A DNA stretch of 64,000 bases from Chitinibacter fontanus (lineage in GTDB: Bacteria; Pseudomonadota; Gammaproteobacteria; Burkholderiales; Chitinibacteraceae): positions 3,561,665 through 3,625,664 of the forward strand of contig NZ_CP058952.1 in assembly GCF_013423785.1 (NCBI RefSeq), given 5' to 3'. Position 1 is the first letter of the stretch. Each line of letters opens with the position of its first letter. Both the position numbers and the translations under genes were made by a program. The notes beneath the pieces were generated by a model. It ran no database searches. It was given only the letters and a program-made list of their open reading frames with translations, and had not been told where the DNA came from. Positions 33,346 to 44,836 of the stretch are shown here, in pieces.

Positions 33346-34485
33346 ATGCAACCGACTCACCTAAAAAAAATCACCTTAGCAACGACACTAATCTGCCTGC
33401 TGTCGGCCTGCTCGACCGATCAATCATTACTCTCAAGTAAAGTGGACTATCGCAGCGGCAGCGATAATGTGAATAAAAATGCGCTAGAGGTCCCACCTGA
33501 CCTCACTGCAATCACGCCGAACGGCACATACAGCACACCCAATACCGCCACTGCAGCACAGACAGTAGCTCCAGCAAAAACCCAAAGCGGGCAAGAAGTA
33601 CTTCCACAATATGGGAATGCTCGAATTGTGACGCAGGATGGCATTCGCTTCATTGAAGCACAAATACCCGCTGAAAAAGCTTGGGAAGATATAAAAGACT
33701 TCTGGTTAGCCAACGGGTTTATTCTCACCACAGAAAACCCAACTATTGGTGTTATGGAAACCGATTGGCTAGAGAATCGCGCCAATTTACCAACCGATTT
33801 CATGACCAATCTTTTCAGAAAAGTCGCAGATCAGTTCATTTCCACAGACACCCTTGATAAATACCGTGCCCGCATTGAGCGAAGCAGCAAGCCTGGTGTT
33901 GTCAATATTTATGTCACTCACCGTGGCATGACTGAAGTATTCAAAGAGGGCGAAGCACAAAGCAAGCAATGGAATGGTTCAGTTTGGACGCCAAGTGAGC
34001 CCAAGCCAGAACTAGAAGCCGAAATCATGGGCTTAATGCTACAAAGTCTGGGCGTGAAGAAAGAAGTAGCTCAAGCGGAAGCCAAGCAAGCCGTAAAAGT
34101 ACCTAGCCGTGCAGCATTAAGCAGCTCGGGTCAAAGTATTGAAATTACCGACAGCTTTGATCGTGCATGGCGACGCGTAGGCCTTGCATTTGACCGCATT
34201 GGCTACAACGTACAAGACCGCAATCGTAGTGCCGGCGTCTATACCGTACAGCGCGCGGCTACGGATATCGACAAAGAAGCTGAAACCAACTACTTCAGCT
34301 CATTAGCATTCTGGAAAAAAGCCGATTCAAAAGACACCGTCAAGCAATCGGTCGGTCAGACTTACGATATCAAACTGAGTGAGGCAAATGGCAAAACGCT
34401 ACTGAGCTTATCCAGCAAAGATGGCGCAATTGACCCAGCAGTTCAAAAGAAAATCCTTAATGATTTATTACTGCAACTAAAATAA
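33346..34485 (+). CDS. bamC: Outer membrane assembly lipoprotein BamC
   Basis: 379 residues from the ATG at 33346; a GTG seven codons upstream is unlikely. It has a lipoprotein signal peptide with lipobox LLSAC, so the cysteine is the lipidated N-terminus at the outer membrane. After an unstructured region (SGSDNVNKNALEVPPDLTAI, the BamD-contacting stretch in known BamC), two helix-grip domains follow (about 90-225 and 255-375). BamC is an accessory part of the BAM complex that inserts beta-barrel proteins. Confidence 0.9.
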   Translation: MQPTHLKKITLATTLICLLSACSTDQSLLSSKVDYRSGSDNVNKNALEVPPDLTAITPNGTYSTPNTATAAQTVAPAKTQSGQEVLPQYGNARIVTQDGIRFIEAQIPAEKAWEDIKDFWLANGFILTTENPTIGVMETDWLENRANLPTDFMTNLFRKVADQFISTDTLDKYRARIERSSKPGVVNIYVTHRGMTEVFKEGEAQSKQWNGSVWTPSEPKPELEAEIMGLMLQSLGVKKEVAQAEAKQAVKVPSRAALSSSGQSIEITDSFDRAWRRVGLAFDRIGYNVQDRNRSAGVYTVQRAATDIDKEAETNYFSSLAFWKKADSKDTVKQSVGQTYDIKLSEANGKTLLSLSSKDGAIDPAVQKKILNDLLLQLK

Positions 34486-34572
34486 GTCACAGCAAAAACT
34501 CAAAGGGGTATGGCTGCGCAAACCAAGCGCAACACACCCCTTTTTCGCATACCTACCGTTAGCCAGCCAACA

Positions 34573-34604
34573 AAAAAGCCAATCACCTACGTGATTGGCT
34601 TTTT
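34573..34604. terminator. Bidirectional terminator between bamC and typA
   Basis: AGCCAATCAC and GTGATTGGCT form a 10-bp stem with a 4-nt loop, extended by A and T tracts on the two sides. It lies between converging genes and can terminate both. A weaker stem with long loop (AAGGGGT/ACCCCTT near 34505-34545) sits closer to bamC. Confidence 0.9.
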
Positions 34605-34626
34605 AATTAAAACCGGCAGACTATGC

Positions 34627-36444
34627 TCAGTTAGATGATGCTTTGTAATTACGTTTACGTTCGTTTTCAGTCAGGAAACGCTTACGAATACGAACTGATT
34701 TTGGCGTAATCTCCACCAATTCATCATCAGCGATAAATTCAACTGCTGATTCAAGCGTCAACTTAACAGGCGGCGTCAAACGAACCGCTTCGTCTGTACC
34801 TGAGGCACGAACGTTGGTCAGCTGCTTACCTTTAATTGGGTTCACAACGAGGTCATTATCACGACTGTGAATACCGATCACCATACCTTCATACAGTTTG
34901 TCGCCAGGGCTAACAAACATACGGCCACGATCGTCCAGTTTCCACAATGCGTAAGCAACTGCTTCGCCATTATCCTGCGAAATCAGCACGCCATTATGAC
35001 GACCTGGCATGTCAGCTTTTGCTGGCGCATAGTCGTCAAATACGTGGCTCATCAAGCCAGTACCGCGAGTCAAGGTCATGAAGTCGCCCTGGAAGCCGAT
35101 CAGGCCACGCGCTGGAACATGATATTCCAGACGGGTACGACCTTGACCATCAGACACCATATTGGTCAATTCGCCACGGCGACGACCGATTTCTTCCATA
35201 ACACCACCTTGGTGCTCATCTTCCAAGTCGATGGTCAGATTTTCGTACGGCTCACATTTAACACCGTTAATATCTTTGTACACAACACGCGGTTTAGCTA
35301 CAGCCATTTCAAAGCCTTCACGACGCATGTTTTCCAGCAAAATTGTCAAATGCAGTTCGCCGCGACCAGAAACACGGAACACGTCGGTGTCATCAGTATC
35401 TTCAACGCGCAATGCCACGTTCACCAGCAATTCTTTTTGCAGGCGGTCACGGATTTGACGGCTAGTTACAAATTTGCCTTCAGTACCGGCCAATGGTGAA
35501 GTATTCACCATAAAGTCCATTGTTAGCGTTGGCTCATCCACACCCAATACTGGCAAACCAACTGGATTGTCTTTATCGCAAATGGTAACGCCAATGCCGA
35601 TCTCATCCAGACCAGAAATAATAATGATATCGCCCGCTTCGGCTTGCTCAACAGGGATACGCTCCAGACCTTTAAAGCCCAGAACTTGATTGATACGACC
35701 CGATGAAACTTGATCATCGTGATTCATTACAACCACTTGCTGGCCAGGTTTGATGCGACCATTGATTACCTTACCAATCCCGAGACGGCCGGTGAATGTT
35801 GAATAATCAAGGGCAGAAATTTGTAACTGCAACGGTGCATCAGAATCGCCTGGAGGGCTAGGAACGGCTGAAACCAGCAGATCTAGCAATGGGCGCATAT
35901 TGTCTGATTCTTCTTCCAAGTTCAGCTTGGCAAAGCCATTCAAACCTGAAGCGTAAATCATTTGGAAATCGAGCTGGTCATCAGTTGCACCGAGCTTATC
36001 GAACAAGTCGAATACTTGGTCATGAACCCAGTCAGGACGCGCACCTGGGCGGTCAATTTTATTGATTACAACGATAGGTTTCAGACCTAAAGCCAGCGCT
36101 TTCTTTGTTACAAAGCGTGTTTGTGGCATTGGACCTTCAACAGCATCAACCAGCAGCAATACGCCGTCAACCATGCCCAATACACGTTCAACTTCACCGC
36201 CGAAGTCCGCGTGACCCGGTGTGTCAACGATATTAATGTGCGTGCCGTTGTATTCGATGGCTGTATTTTTAGCCAGAATGGTAATGCCACGCTCTTTTTC
36301 AAGATCGTTGCTATCCATTACGCGCTCAGCGACTTGTTGGTTAGCGCGGAACGTACCGGCTTGTTGCAAAAGCTGGTCTACCAGCGTGGTTTTACCATGA
36401 TCGACGTGGGCGATAATGGCGACGTTACGAAGTGCACGGGTCAT
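34627..36444 (-). CDS. typA: Translational GTPase TypA/BipA
   Basis: 605 residues. GTPase motifs: G1 in [11 protein letters not shown]2 in ERGITI, G3 in DTPGHADF, G4 in NKID. The elongation-factor-like beta-barrel (about 200-290), two alpha/beta domains and the TypA-specific C-terminal domain ([31 protein letters not shown]) follow. It binds 70S ribosomes and supports 50S assembly and stress growth. The minus strand upstream has TACAAT at 36478-36483 as a likely -10. Confidence 0.96.
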   Translation of the reverse strand: MTRALRNVAIIAHVDHGKTTLVDQLLQQAGTFRANQQVAERVMDSNDLEKERGITILAKNTAIEYNGTHINIVDTPGHADFGGEVERVLGMVDGVLLLVDAVEGPMPQTRFVTKKALALGLKPIVVINKIDRPGARPDWVHDQVFDLFDKLGATDDQLDFQMIYASGLNGFAKLNLEEESDNMRPLLDLLVSAVPSPPGDSDAPLQLQISALDYSTFTGRLGIGKVINGRIKPGQQVVVMNHDDQVSSGRINQVLGFKGLERIPVEQAEAGDIIIISGLDEIGIGVTICDKDNPVGLPVLGVDEPTLTMDFMVNTSPLAGTEGKFVTSRQIRDRLQKELLVNVALRVEDTDDTDVFRVSGRGELHLTILLENMRREGFEMAVAKPRVVYKDINGVKCEPYENLTIDLEDEHQGGVMEEIGRRRGELTNMVSDGQGRTRLEYHVPARGLIGFQGDFMTLTRGTGLMSHVFDDYAPAKADMPGRHNGVLISQDNGEAVAYALWKLDDRGRMFVSPGDKLYEGMVIGIHSRDNDLVVNPIKGKQLTNVRASGTDEAVRLTPPVKLTLESAVEFIADDELVEITPKSVRIRKRFLTENERKRNYKASSN

Positions 36445-36642
36445 GTTTGGACTGTGGGCTATTTGCGAAAGTGGCGGATTGTATCACGCTTAAGTGACAA
36501 TTCAGAGCACTCGTCAAGCTTGAAGGAGAAAAAACGGCAGAAACACATAAAAAAAAGTGACCAACGGCATAACAAAACGACTTAAACATAATGCCCTGAA
36601 CCAAGCAACCAGGACAGCAGACCAACAGGCGCCTTCCAAAAG

Positions 36643-37275
36643 TCAGCCGCCGTTGGTTTTGTCGACAGGTATGCCAGGCAAACCCAATGAGGCAGATAGT
36701 TGCAACAACATACCCGCCGTCGCCCCCCAAACCACCCGGCCATCATGCTCTAAAAAATGTGTAACACCCTTACCCTCAGGTCGCTCAATCCAGCGCCTTT
36801 CATAACGAGCAGGGTTCAATACGACATCTAAGGGCAACTCAAATACCTCGGCCACTTCATTGGCATCTGCTTGTACCGGATAGTTCGGCTCCAAAGTTGC
36901 CAATACCGGCGTTACGGCAAAACCACTGATAGTGCGATACTCACCCAGAGTATGGCAGGGGCAAATCCACGCACGGGGAATTCCAACTTCTTCTTCAGTT
37001 TCACGCAGCGCAGCATCAACCGCATCCACATCAGTCAACTCAATGGCGCCACCAGGGAAACTAACTTGACCCGCATGAACGGATAGATGCTGAGCCCGCT
37101 GCGTAAATAAAACAGTCACCTGCTGCGGATGCAAAACCATACCAATAAGCACCGCTGCTTTGCGCTCAACGCGGACATGCGGATGGTCTGCCGAAACTGA
37201 ACTAGGCTTAATGGCAGCTAAACGGGCCTGCAACCATGGAATTAAAACCTCTGGGTCAGTCGGCAGCATTTGCAT
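36643..37275 (-). CDS. Nudix hydrolase, CoA pyrophosphatase-like
   Basis: 210 residues. The Nudix box is read as FPGGAIELTDVDAVDAALRE followed by TEEEVGI, with the GG and RE-x-x-EE-x-G catalytic residues. The preceding VTVLFTQRAQHLSVHAGQVS is the UPF0035/CoA-pyrophosphatase signature (L-x-x-H-x-G-Q-x-x-F-P-G-G). Enzymes of this type (NudL-like) hydrolyse CoA or CoA derivatives to 3',5'-ADP and phosphopantetheine. Its start lies 20 nt inside the end of the upstream TRIC-like gene, so they are co-transcribed. Confidence 0.87.
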   Translation of the reverse strand: MQMLPTDPEVLIPWLQARLAAIKPSSVSADHPHVRVERKAAVLIGMVLHPQQVTVLFTQRAQHLSVHAGQVSFPGGAIELTDVDAVDAALRETEEEVGIPRAWICPCHTLGEYRTISGFAVTPVLATLEPNYPVQADANEVAEVFELPLDVVLNPARYERRWIERPEGKGVTHFLEHDGRVVWGATAGMLLQLSASLGLPGIPVDKTNGG

Positions 37276-37885
37276 CTACTTTGGGCAAGCTTAAATCACG
37301 CCAGTGAGCCACCAGACGCAACAGCAAACCAACAATGAACAAACCCCAAACCCAAACCGCAGCCGTCAAACCAAGCTGTTGCGCAAAATAAAATAGCACC
37401 GCGACTACAATGGCCACCGTACCATAAAAATCTTCATGCAAAATAAACGGCACATCATTAACCATCATATCTCGCACCAAACCACCACCAACAGCAGTCA
37501 CAAAAGCCAAGACACAAACACCAAACAGGTTTAAATCCATCGACATCGCAACTTGTGCGCCAGCAATACTAAACGCCACCAAACCAATTGAATCGGCAAC
37601 AATAAATAGCTTGCGCAACATACCTCGATTTCGTTGATGTAACTTAATCACCCATGCCACTAGCAATGTCAGAAAAATAGTCCAAAAAGGCCCGTGATCA
37701 ACAAAAACCCGCGGAACTTGATTCACCAGCACATCACGGATCATACCGCCACCAATGGCAGTCAGCAGAGCCAAAATCACCACCCCCAGCACATCAAAGC
37801 GTTTTTGCGCACCAATCAGATAGCCTGAAACAGTGAACGATGCAGTACCAATTAAATACAGCCAAGTAAACTCAGGTAACAACAA
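37256..37885 (-). CDS. TRIC/UPF0126 family (YicG-like) membrane protein
   Basis: 209 residues with seven predicted membrane helices in two repeated halves. Each half holds the family motif: ALLTAIGGGMIRDVLVNQVP and AFVTAVGGGLVRDMMVNDVP. The family forms trimeric channels; bacterial members have been described as cation channels or glycine-related transporters, so the substrate here is open. It probably starts with TTG after a GCAAGGCA ribosome site. Overlaps the Nudix gene by 20 nt. Confidence 0.85.
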   Translation of the reverse strand: MLLPEFTWLYLIGTASFTVSGYLIGAQKRFDVLGVVILALLTAIGGGMIRDVLVNQVPRVFVDHGPFWTIFLTLLVAWVIKLHQRNRGMLRKLFIVADSIGLVAFSIAGAQVAMSMDLNLFGVCVLAFVTAVGGGLVRDMMVNDVPFILHEDFYGTVAIVVAVLFYFAQQLGLTAAVWVWGLFIVGLLLRLVAHWRDLSLPKVDANAAD

Positions 37886-37924
37886 TGCCTTGCCCTTTAA
37901 TAATTAAATCTTACAGCTCTGGCG

Positions 37925-38290
37925 CTAAGCACTTATCAAGCTTGCCCTTACTGCTGTAGCCAACACTTTAAGCTGAGTCAATTGCGAACTCATTGATGCA
38001 AATTCATCTTTCTTGGCAGATTGTTCAATATTTTTGCTGCTAAGCGAAATTTGTGTTGCCCCCAATTGCCCCGCAGCACCTTTCAGTTTATGAGCGAAGC
38101 TAATGATCTGCTCCTTATCTAGCGTGGCAACAGATTCATCAAGCCCAAGCAGACACTCGTCGAGTGTCGGGTAAAACAACGCGAGCAGCTCATCTCGCAT
38201 GTCCATACCCACAGCATTCTTTAACTCATTAAACATCGTTTCAATATCAATCAATTCTTGTTGTACAACCGCCGCCAAATCTCCATCCAT
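37925..38290 (-). CDS. Stand-alone histidine phosphotransfer (Hpt) protein
   Basis: 121 residues, mostly helical. The phosphorylatable histidine is in ISFAHKLKGAAGQLGAT (H-x-x-K-G). The gene begins 28 nt after the stop of the hybrid kinase on the same strand, with a strong AGGAG site. It is the natural phosphate acceptor from that kinase's last receiver domain and would relay it to a response regulator elsewhere. Confidence 0.88.
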   Translation of the reverse strand: MDGDLAAVVQQELIDIETMFNELKNAVGMDMRDELLALFYPTLDECLLGLDESVATLDKEQIISFAHKLKGAAGQLGATQISLSSKNIEQSAKKDEFASMSSQLTQLKVLATAVRASLISA

Positions 38291-38318
38291 TCTTTATGCT
38301 CCTATCTGTCTGAGTGTG

Positions 38319-41300
38319 TTACTTTTGTTTTTCTTGAACTGACCATCTTATTAATACGCGTTGCAATTCATCCGCGCGTATCGGCTTGGAAACAAAGTCA
38401 TTCATTCCCGCCTGCATGCACTCGTCAATATCCGATTGAAACGCATTGGCTGTCAGCGCAACAATGGGTAACACGGTAAAACCAGCCCCTAGCGCACGTA
38501 TAGCACGCGTTGCCGCAAAACCATCCATTTCAGGCATTTGGCAGTCCATCAGCACCAAATCATAGCTATGCTGTTGCGCCGCCTCAAATGCACTTAAGCC
38601 ATTCGCCGCAACATCAACTCGGCAGCCCAATTTTTCCAACATAAGCACTGCAACTTTTTGGTTGATTGGATTATCCTCAGCCAGTAACACATACGGCTTT
38701 TGTGCAGCCAACTGCTCTTGCATTAAATGCACTGTCACCAATTGCTTATCTTCAATGGCAACATGCCGCATTTTAAGCGCCTCTTCCAACGCAAAATACA
38801 GTTGATTCTGCCGAATGGGTTTAGTCAAAAAGGCTGAGTAACCAGCAGCTTTGGCGTCTGCAGCAAGCCCTTGCACCGCCATGGAGGTCAATAAAATCAA
38901 TGGCAACTGCTCATACCCTGCAATTGAATGCAGCTCGTTTGCCAGCGCCAAACCATCCATCTCGGGTAGCTGCATATCAATCACGGCCACTGCAAAACCA
39001 GTGTTGGCACGCAATAAATCGAGGGCCTCAGCCGGTCGACTCACACAACTAGCCTGTACGCCAATAGCCTCCAATTGCAATGTCAGTAATTCTCTATTTG
39101 CAGCAAAATCATCAACAACCAAAACACGAGAGCCACTTAAGTTTACCGAAATACTTGGCTCGGAGACTTCATCAACGCCCAGCCCTAACTCAATCTCAAA
39201 CCAAAACAGAGCTCCTTCACCCAGCGTGCTCTCAACCCCAATCAGGCCATTCATTGCTTCGACTAAGCGCTTGCAAATCGACAACCCGAGACCGGTACCA
39301 CCAAATTTTCTCGTTGTAGAGCTATCGGCCTGAGTAAAAGGCTTAAATAATTTATCTTTACCCTGAGCAGTTAAACCTATGCCGGTATCCTTGACAGTCA
39401 CCCGTACACGACACAAGCTTTGTGTTAATGAAACCGCACTCACGCGCACAACGACCTCGCCCGCAGGTGTGAATTTGATTGCATTATTGAGTAGATTCAG
39501 CATGATCTGGCGTAAACGAGCAGGATCACCAATCAGCTTTTTAGGAACGGAGGGCTCAATTAAACAAGCCAAATCCAAACCTTGCCGACCGGCCTTCTCA
39601 GAAACAATATCTAAAGCGCCCTCAAAGGTATGTCGCAAATCAAACTCGATGGTCTCTAACTCCAAGTGACCAGCCTCAATTTTCGAAAAATCCAGCAAAT
39701 CGTTGATCAAGTTCAGCAACGCCTCACCAGACTGCTCAATTGAATTGACATATTCAAGCTGGACTGGCGTTAAGCCGGTGTCGGCAAGTAAATTTGAAAA
39801 CCCAATAACAGCATTCATTGGCGTCCTAATTTCATGGCTCATATTGGCCAAAAAATCACTTTTTGCTCGATTGGCCGACTCAGCCATCTCTTTGGCCGTC
39901 GCCATTGCTTCATTCAATCTTTTTTGCTCTGTGACATTAATTGCTACGCCAACATAACCATTTACTTCACCAGCATCGTCCAAGATGGCGGTGACCGACA
40001 ATCTAACTTGAATCTGCGTTCCGTTTTTACACACATAAGTCCAATCGTTTGTATCACTTAAGCCTTGTTTGGCAAAAAACACGAACACATCAAACCCTTC
40101 GACTACGCGTCCTGTTTGCTCCCTAATTTGCTCCGCCCTAGCAGCAAGCTCAGCAGGCAAATGCAATATCGCGGGAGACTGCACATTAAGCATTTCTGCA
40201 GCACTATAGCCCACCATGCGCTCCGCGCCGGGGCTGAATAATCGAATAACACCCTGCGTATCGGTACTAATAATGCTCACTTCGGTAGCAGAATTAATTA
40301 CCCCGCTTAATTGGCTTTGCAACCGTGCTAACTCAGCTTCCCGCCGTAAAAGCATCAGCTCGTTTTGTTTGCGACTATCAATATCCAGATGAATCCCTGC
40401 AATACTCACAACCTGACCTTGTTCGTCCCGCTCATACACGCGCCCCACGGTCAAAATCCATTTCCACGCACCGGAGGCCGTTCTCATCCTCATTTCACAG
40501 CTATAGAAATCAATTTTTTGATTGATATGCGCCGTCAAAACTGCATTCGCTAGCTCAAGATCATCGGGGTGAACTAAATTTTTCCACGAAGCCAAACATG
40601 GAACTATATGTGGGGTTTCATACCCCAGCATCTCGCCCCAGGTCCCACCAAAAACTACCGCTTCTGTTTGCAGATTCAGATCCCAAGTCCCCAAACCCGA
40701 ACACTCCAAAATCATGCGTAACTGACGCTGACTATTACGCAGAGCCTGTTCAGCAGCATATCGCTGAGTAATATCGCTAATTTGTGCGACTAAATGGGTT
40801 CTCCCCTCGAAATCAAAGCGGTTTAAACTGATTTCAATCGGAAAAAGTTCACCGTTGGCTTTCTTGCCCCACAACGCCCGCCCTTTGCCCATTACTGATG
40901 AAGGGCCATGTTTTTGATATTTTTTAATGTGCGCATCGTGATCACGGGCGTGCTCAGCTGGCATCAAAATACTTACATTAGCCCCCAAAAGGGCTACCGA
41001 TGAATAGCCAAAAATATGTTCCAAAGCATGATTAGCACTGAGAATGCGCCCATTATTATCGGCAAGAACAATTGCATCGGGCGTGCTATCAAACATAGCA
41101 TTAATCTGTAATTCACGCTGGCGTGCAGTTTGCGACATTTCATCCGCAAGAATTAGGGCTCGATTGCGGGTTTTAGCCATATTCAGCAATAAAATAGCCA
41201 ACAGACTAGTCATGCATAGCCCTAAAGCCAGCACGGCCATTGGCAACCAATATTGCAAGTCATGCTTTACATCAACAGCACTGATATCCACCGTCCAAAT

Positions 41301-42206
41301 CTGCCCCCCCAACTCAACATGGCTTTGCCGATAAAACTTACGTTCTGAAGCTAAAAATGAGTCTTTGCGCGAAACGTGGTTATCGCGGTCATACAACACC
41401 TGATCAGGCACCGCTTTGCTGCCGGAGTACACTTCAAAATCGGCCTCATCGGGCAAGAATTTTTCCAAACCTTGCATTAACTGAGATGCCAGAATGGGGG
41501 TATATACCCATCCAATTAACGATTCCTTGCGCTGCTCGTCGGTAGTTATTTGCGCCCCTTCCAATGGCGCTAAATAATAGGGCAGCAGCATTAAGAAGCC
41601 AGGCTCGTTTTTTCCTGCCTGAACAAGATGAATTACTTCGGTGAGCGTCATTTCATCACGCAGCATTGAACGAATCGCCGCAGTTCTTCTACGCAACTCT
41701 GAAGCCACATTAAGCCCTAATGCTGCGCGATTTTTATCAATTGGCTCAATGTATTCAACGACAAAAAGATCATGCTTATCAGCAGAATGACTGGAGTCGA
41801 GCGAATGAATAGTAAACTCTGGGCGATAGTGGCGTTGCAATTCAAGATATACATCAACATCAGCTGCACTTACTCGACGGATAAATCCGAAACCCAAAGC
41901 ACCAGGAAACTCGGCCTGTAAATTCCTACCCTCGATATAACGGCGAAAATGATTCGGGAGCAAGGCTCCTTTGGTCATCAAGGGAACTACACGGGCGCCA
42001 TTCAAGCCCAAAGCAAGACTATGTACACGCAGCCTCAGATTGTTGATCATAGCGTCACACTGCTGCGTGAAGCGCACTTGTTCCTGCTCTTGAACCCGTA
42101 CCTGAGCGATGTACCAAGCAGAAAAAGATGACACTAGGCCAATTAAAATCACAATGGCAACGGTCACCCGAGTTCTAAACAAGAATTTGCGTATCACCTT
42201 ATCCAT
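38319..42206 (-). CDS. Hybrid sensor histidine kinase: CHASE, three PAS, HisKA, HATPase, two REC
   Basis: 1295 residues. Order: transmembrane helix about 13-33, periplasmic CHASE domain about 75-290, second helix about 322-342, three PAS/PAC units about 365-760, HisKA with His in [16 protein letters not shown] near 790, HATPase with N box (LLNNAIKF) near 909 and G box ([13 protein letters not shown]) near 974, REC1 with Asp in [11 protein letters not shown] near 1078, REC2 with Asp in [11 protein letters not shown] near 1221. It lacks an internal Hpt, which is encoded by the next gene. CHASE domains sense small extracellular ligands; the ligand is unknown. Confidence 0.93.
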   Translation of the reverse strand: MDKVIRKFLFRTRVTVAIVILIGLVSSFSAWYIAQVRVQEQEQVRFTQQCDAMINNLRLRVHSLALGLNGARVVPLMTKGALLPNHFRRYIEGRNLQAEFPGALGFGFIRRVSAADVDVYLELQRHYRPEFTIHSLDSSHSADKHDLFVVEYIEPIDKNRAALGLNVASELRRRTAAIRSMLRDEMTLTEVIHLVQAGKNEPGFLMLLPYYLAPLEGAQITTDEQRKESLIGWVYTPILASQLMQGLEKFLPDEADFEVYSGSKAVPDQVLYDRDNHVSRKDSFLASERKFYRQSHVELGGQIWTVDISAVDVKHDLQYWLPMAVLALGLCMTSLLAILLLNMAKTRNRALILADEMSQTARQRELQINAMFDSTPDAIVLADNNGRILSANHALEHIFGYSSVALLGANVSILMPAEHARDHDAHIKKYQKHGPSSVMGKGRALWGKKANGELFPIEISLNRFDFEGRTHLVAQISDITQRYAAEQALRNSQRQLRMILECSGLGTWDLNLQTEAVVFGGTWGEMLGYETPHIVPCLASWKNLVHPDDLELANAVLTAHINQKIDFYSCEMRMRTASGAWKWILTVGRVYERDEQGQVVSIAGIHLDIDSRKQNELMLLRREAELARLQSQLSGVINSATEVSIISTDTQGVIRLFSPGAERMVGYSAAEMLNVQSPAILHLPAELAARAEQIREQTGRVVEGFDVFVFFAKQGLSDTNDWTYVCKNGTQIQVRLSVTAILDDAGEVNGYVGVAINVTEQKRLNEAMATAKEMAESANRAKSDFLANMSHEIRTPMNAVIGFSNLLADTGLTPVQLEYVNSIEQSGEALLNLINDLLDFSKIEAGHLELETIEFDLRHTFEGALDIVSEKAGRQGLDLACLIEPSVPKKLIGDPARLRQIMLNLLNNAIKFTPAGEVVVRVSAVSLTQSLCRVRVTVKDTGIGLTAQGKDKLFKPFTQADSSTTRKFGGTGLGLSICKRLVEAMNGLIGVESTLGEGALFWFEIELGLGVDEVSEPSISVNLSGSRVLVVDDFAANRELLTLQLEAIGVQASCVSRPAEALDLLRANTGFAVAVIDMQLPEMDGLALANELHSIAGYEQLPLILLTSMAVQGLAADAKAAGYSAFLTKPIRQNQLYFALEEALKMRHVAIEDKQLVTVHLMQEQLAAQKPYVLLAEDNPINQKVAVLMLEKLGCRVDVAANGLSAFEAAQQHSYDLVLMDCQMPEMDGFAATRAIRALGAGFTVLPIVALTANAFQSDIDECMQAGMNDFVSKPIRADELQRVLIRWSVQEKQK

Positions 42207-42310
42207 TCACACCAGACACCTATGGATTTTTGAAAATCACCTTATGCAGCTCGCTTCACTATAGCCTAGAGCCAGCGAAATGCTGCCACCAGCCAATCAG
42301 CACTCTGGGT

Positions 42311-42316
42311 TATAAT
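42311..42316 (+). promoter_or_regulatory. -10 element of metG
   Basis: TATAAT lies 32 bp before the preferred metG ATG at 42349. The -35 at normal spacing is poor. Confidence 0.4.
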
Positions 42317-42348
42317 CGCCAGATTGTTTGCTTTCATTTGGCGTATTC

Positions 42349-44391
42349 ATGACTTCTACCAGCCCTCGTAAAATCCTCGTAACTTCTGCCCTGCCTTACG
42401 CCAATGGTGCGATCCACATCGGCCATTTGGTGGAATACATCCAAACCGATATTTGGGTGCGTTTTCAAAAGCTACGCGGCCACACCTGTCACTATGTGTG
42501 CGCTGATGACACGCATGGCACACCGATTATGTTACGTGCAGAAAAAGAAGGGATTACGCCAGAGGCTTTAATTGCCCGTGTGCACGGCGAACACTCGCGT
42601 GATTTTGCGGGCTTTCATGTCGGGTTTGATAACTACTACAGCACCAATAGCGAAGAAAACCGCCAATTTGCCAGCGATATCTATAAAAAACTGCGCGCCA
42701 ACGGCAAAATCGTGAGCCGCACAATTAATCAGCTATACGATCCAGCCAAAAACATGTTTTTGCCTGATCGTTTTGTGAAAGGCGAGTGCCCGAAATGTAA
42801 CGCCAAAGATCAATACGGCGATAACTGTGAAGTTTGTGGCGCAACCTACAGCCCAACTGAGCTGAAAAACCCGTACTCGGCCGTATCGGGCGCCACACCA
42901 GAGATGCGCGAATCAGAGCACTACTTCTTTAAACTAGGTGAGTGCGAAGACTTCTTGAAAGGCTGGACCAATACGCCGGGCAAATTGCAGGCGGAAGCTG
43001 CCAATAAAATGCAGGAATGGTTCGAGTCGGGTCTGTCCGACTGGGATATTTCGCGTGATGCGCCTTATTTCGGCTTTGAAATTCCTGATGCGCCGGGCAA
43101 GTATTTCTACGTGTGGCTCGACGCGCCAGTCGGCTATATGGCCAGCCACAAAAACCTGTGCGACCGTCTGGGCATCGATTTTGATGAGTACTGGAAAAAG
43201 GATTCAACTGCCGAGCTGTATCATTTCATCGGCAAAGATATTCTGTATTTCCACGCGCTATTCTGGCCCGCGATGCTGGAATTTGCCGGCTACCGCACGC
43301 CAACGGCGATCAACACGCATGGTTTCTTGACCGTTGACGGCGCGAAGATGAGTAAATCGCGCGGCACTTTTATTACCGCCGAATCGTATCTGAATCACCT
43401 CAATCCAGAATGGTTGCGTTATTACTTTGCCGCCAAATTGTCGAATACCTTTGAAGACATCGACCTGAACCTCGAAGACTTCACCGCGCGCGTCAATAGC
43501 GACTTGATCGGCAAATACATCAATATCGCCAGCCGTGCAGCAGGCTTTATCACCAAGCGTTTTGAAGGCAAATTAGCCGCTGATTTATCGGGTGATCAGT
43601 TACTCGTTAAATTGCAGGCTGCATCAGAAACAATCGCGGCGCACTTTGAAGCGCGCGAATACAGCCGCGCGATTCGTGAAATCATGGCTTTGACCGACGA
43701 AGTGAATCAATTTGTCGATCAGAACAAACCATGGGAAATGGCCAAGCAAGAAGGTCGTGAAGCCGAGCTCCAACGCGTATGCTCAATTTTGATCAACGCC
43801 TTCCGCTTGCTTACAATTTACCTCAAGCCAGTGTTGCCAAAACTAGCAACCGACGTTGAAGCTTTCCTGAATGTAGCGCCTTTGCAATGGTCGGACGCGC
43901 AAAACTTGCTGCTTGATCACACGATTAATGCCTACAACCATTTGATGGTGCGCATTGATCCGAAAAACATCGAAGCCATGGTCGAAGAGAACAAACAATC
44001 GCTCGCCCCGGTGGAAGCACCAGTAGCGGAAAAAGCTGCGCCAAGCTTTGAGATCGCACCGATTGCTGAAACTTGCAGCATCGATGACTTCATGAAAGTT
44101 GATTTGCGCATTGCGCGCATTGCCAACGCCCAGCATGTTGAAGGTGCCGAGAAGCTGCTACAGCTGACGCTGGATATTGGTAACGAAACCCGAAATGTAT
44201 TTGCCGGCATCAAATCAGCCTACAAACCTGAAGATCTGATCGGCAAGCACACCGTGATGGTGGCGAACCTCGCACCGCGTAAGATGAAGTTTGGCATGTC
44301 TGAAGGCATGGTGCTGGCAGCGGGCGGTGATGGCGGCTTGTATATTCTTGAACCACACGACGGCGCTAAGCCAGGCATGCGAGTGAAGTAA
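42349..44391 (+). CDS. metG: Methionyl-tRNA synthetase
   Basis: 680 residues from the ATG at 42349; the frame is open seven codons further, to a TTG. HIGH-type motif in [11 protein letters not shown], zinc knuckle [17 protein letters not shown], and KMSKS in [10 protein letters not shown] near residue 333. After the anticodon-binding domain, a C-terminal tRNA-binding (Arc1p-like) domain (about 570-680, with [20 protein letters not shown]) makes this the dimeric long form. It charges tRNA-Met in the cytoplasm. Confidence 0.97.
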   Translation: MTSTSPRKILVTSALPYANGAIHIGHLVEYIQTDIWVRFQKLRGHTCHYVCADDTHGTPIMLRAEKEGITPEALIARVHGEHSRDFAGFHVGFDNYYSTNSEENRQFASDIYKKLRANGKIVSRTINQLYDPAKNMFLPDRFVKGECPKCNAKDQYGDNCEVCGATYSPTELKNPYSAVSGATPEMRESEHYFFKLGECEDFLKGWTNTPGKLQAEAANKMQEWFESGLSDWDISRDAPYFGFEIPDAPGKYFYVWLDAPVGYMASHKNLCDRLGIDFDEYWKKDSTAELYHFIGKDILYFHALFWPAMLEFAGYRTPTAINTHGFLTVDGAKMSKSRGTFITAESYLNHLNPEWLRYYFAAKLSNTFEDIDLNLEDFTARVNSDLIGKYINIASRAAGFITKRFEGKLAADLSGDQLLVKLQAASETIAAHFEAREYSRAIREIMALTDEVNQFVDQNKPWEMAKQEGREAELQRVCSILINAFRLLTIYLKPVLPKLATDVEAFLNVAPLQWSDAQNLLLDHTINAYNHLMVRIDPKNIEAMVEENKQSLAPVEAPVAEKAAPSFEIAPIAETCSIDDFMKVDLRIARIANAQHVEGAEKLLQLTLDIGNETRNVFAGIKSAYKPEDLIGKHTVMVANLAPRKMKFGMSEGMVLAAGGDGGLYILEPHDGAKPGMRVK

Positions 44392-44407
44392 ACTCGGTTC
44401 GCACCAT

Positions 44408-44439
44408 AAAAAACGGCAGATTTTATTCTGCCGTTTTTT
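44408..44439. terminator. Intrinsic terminator after metG
   Basis: ACGGCAGA and TCTGCCGT form an 8-bp stem with a 6-nt loop between runs of A and T, giving a 13-bp extended stem. It lies 17 bp past the metG stop. Confidence 0.92.
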
Positions 44440-44496
44440 ATTGCTGACATTTTTTCCTACAATGAAAACTCCAATCCCAACGCAAGGAGAACCGCA

Positions 44497-44778
44497 ATGG
44501 CAACGATGGCAAACCTGTTTTTTGTCTCAGGTGTGGTGCAAGGCGTTGGCTTTCGCTGGGCAACCTGCCAATTGGCTGAAGAGCTCAATCTTGCGGGCTA
44601 TGTGCGCAATCGCCTCGATGGTCGGGTTGAAGTGTGGGCCGAAGGCGATTCGGCCGATTTGGCGGAGTTGGCGCACTGGCTAGAAACCGGCCCGGATGGC
44701 GCGCACGTTGATACGGTGAGCAAACAGAAAGTCGAATTTAAAGGCTACAACGGCTTTCATGAAATGATGACTATCTAG
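44497..44778 (+). CDS. acyP: Acylphosphatase
   Basis: 93 residues. The catalytic arginine is in GVVQGVGFRW and the conserved asparagine in GYVRNRLDGRVEV, the two residues that act in this family. It hydrolyses acyl-phosphates such as carbamoyl or acetyl phosphate in the cytoplasm. AAGGAGA lies 7 nt before the ATG. It follows the metG terminator, so it is probably transcribed on its own. Confidence 0.93.
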   Translation: MATMANLFFVSGVVQGVGFRWATCQLAEELNLAGYVRNRLDGRVEVWAEGDSADLAELAHWLETGPDGAHVDTVSKQKVEFKGYNGFHEMMTI

Positions 44779-44836
44779 GGTATATTACTGCAGATATTAC
44801 CCAAAATAGCCTTCAAGAAAATACACCCACTTCGTA

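Noticed and set aside
34867..35499. A 210-codon ORF opposite typA
   Set aside because: It lies entirely antisense to a highly conserved GTPase gene and shows no protein-like features of its own.
44778..44802. GGGTA/TACCC inverted repeat after acyP
   Set aside because: The stem is short and AT-rich with a long loop and no T-run, so it was not called as a terminator.
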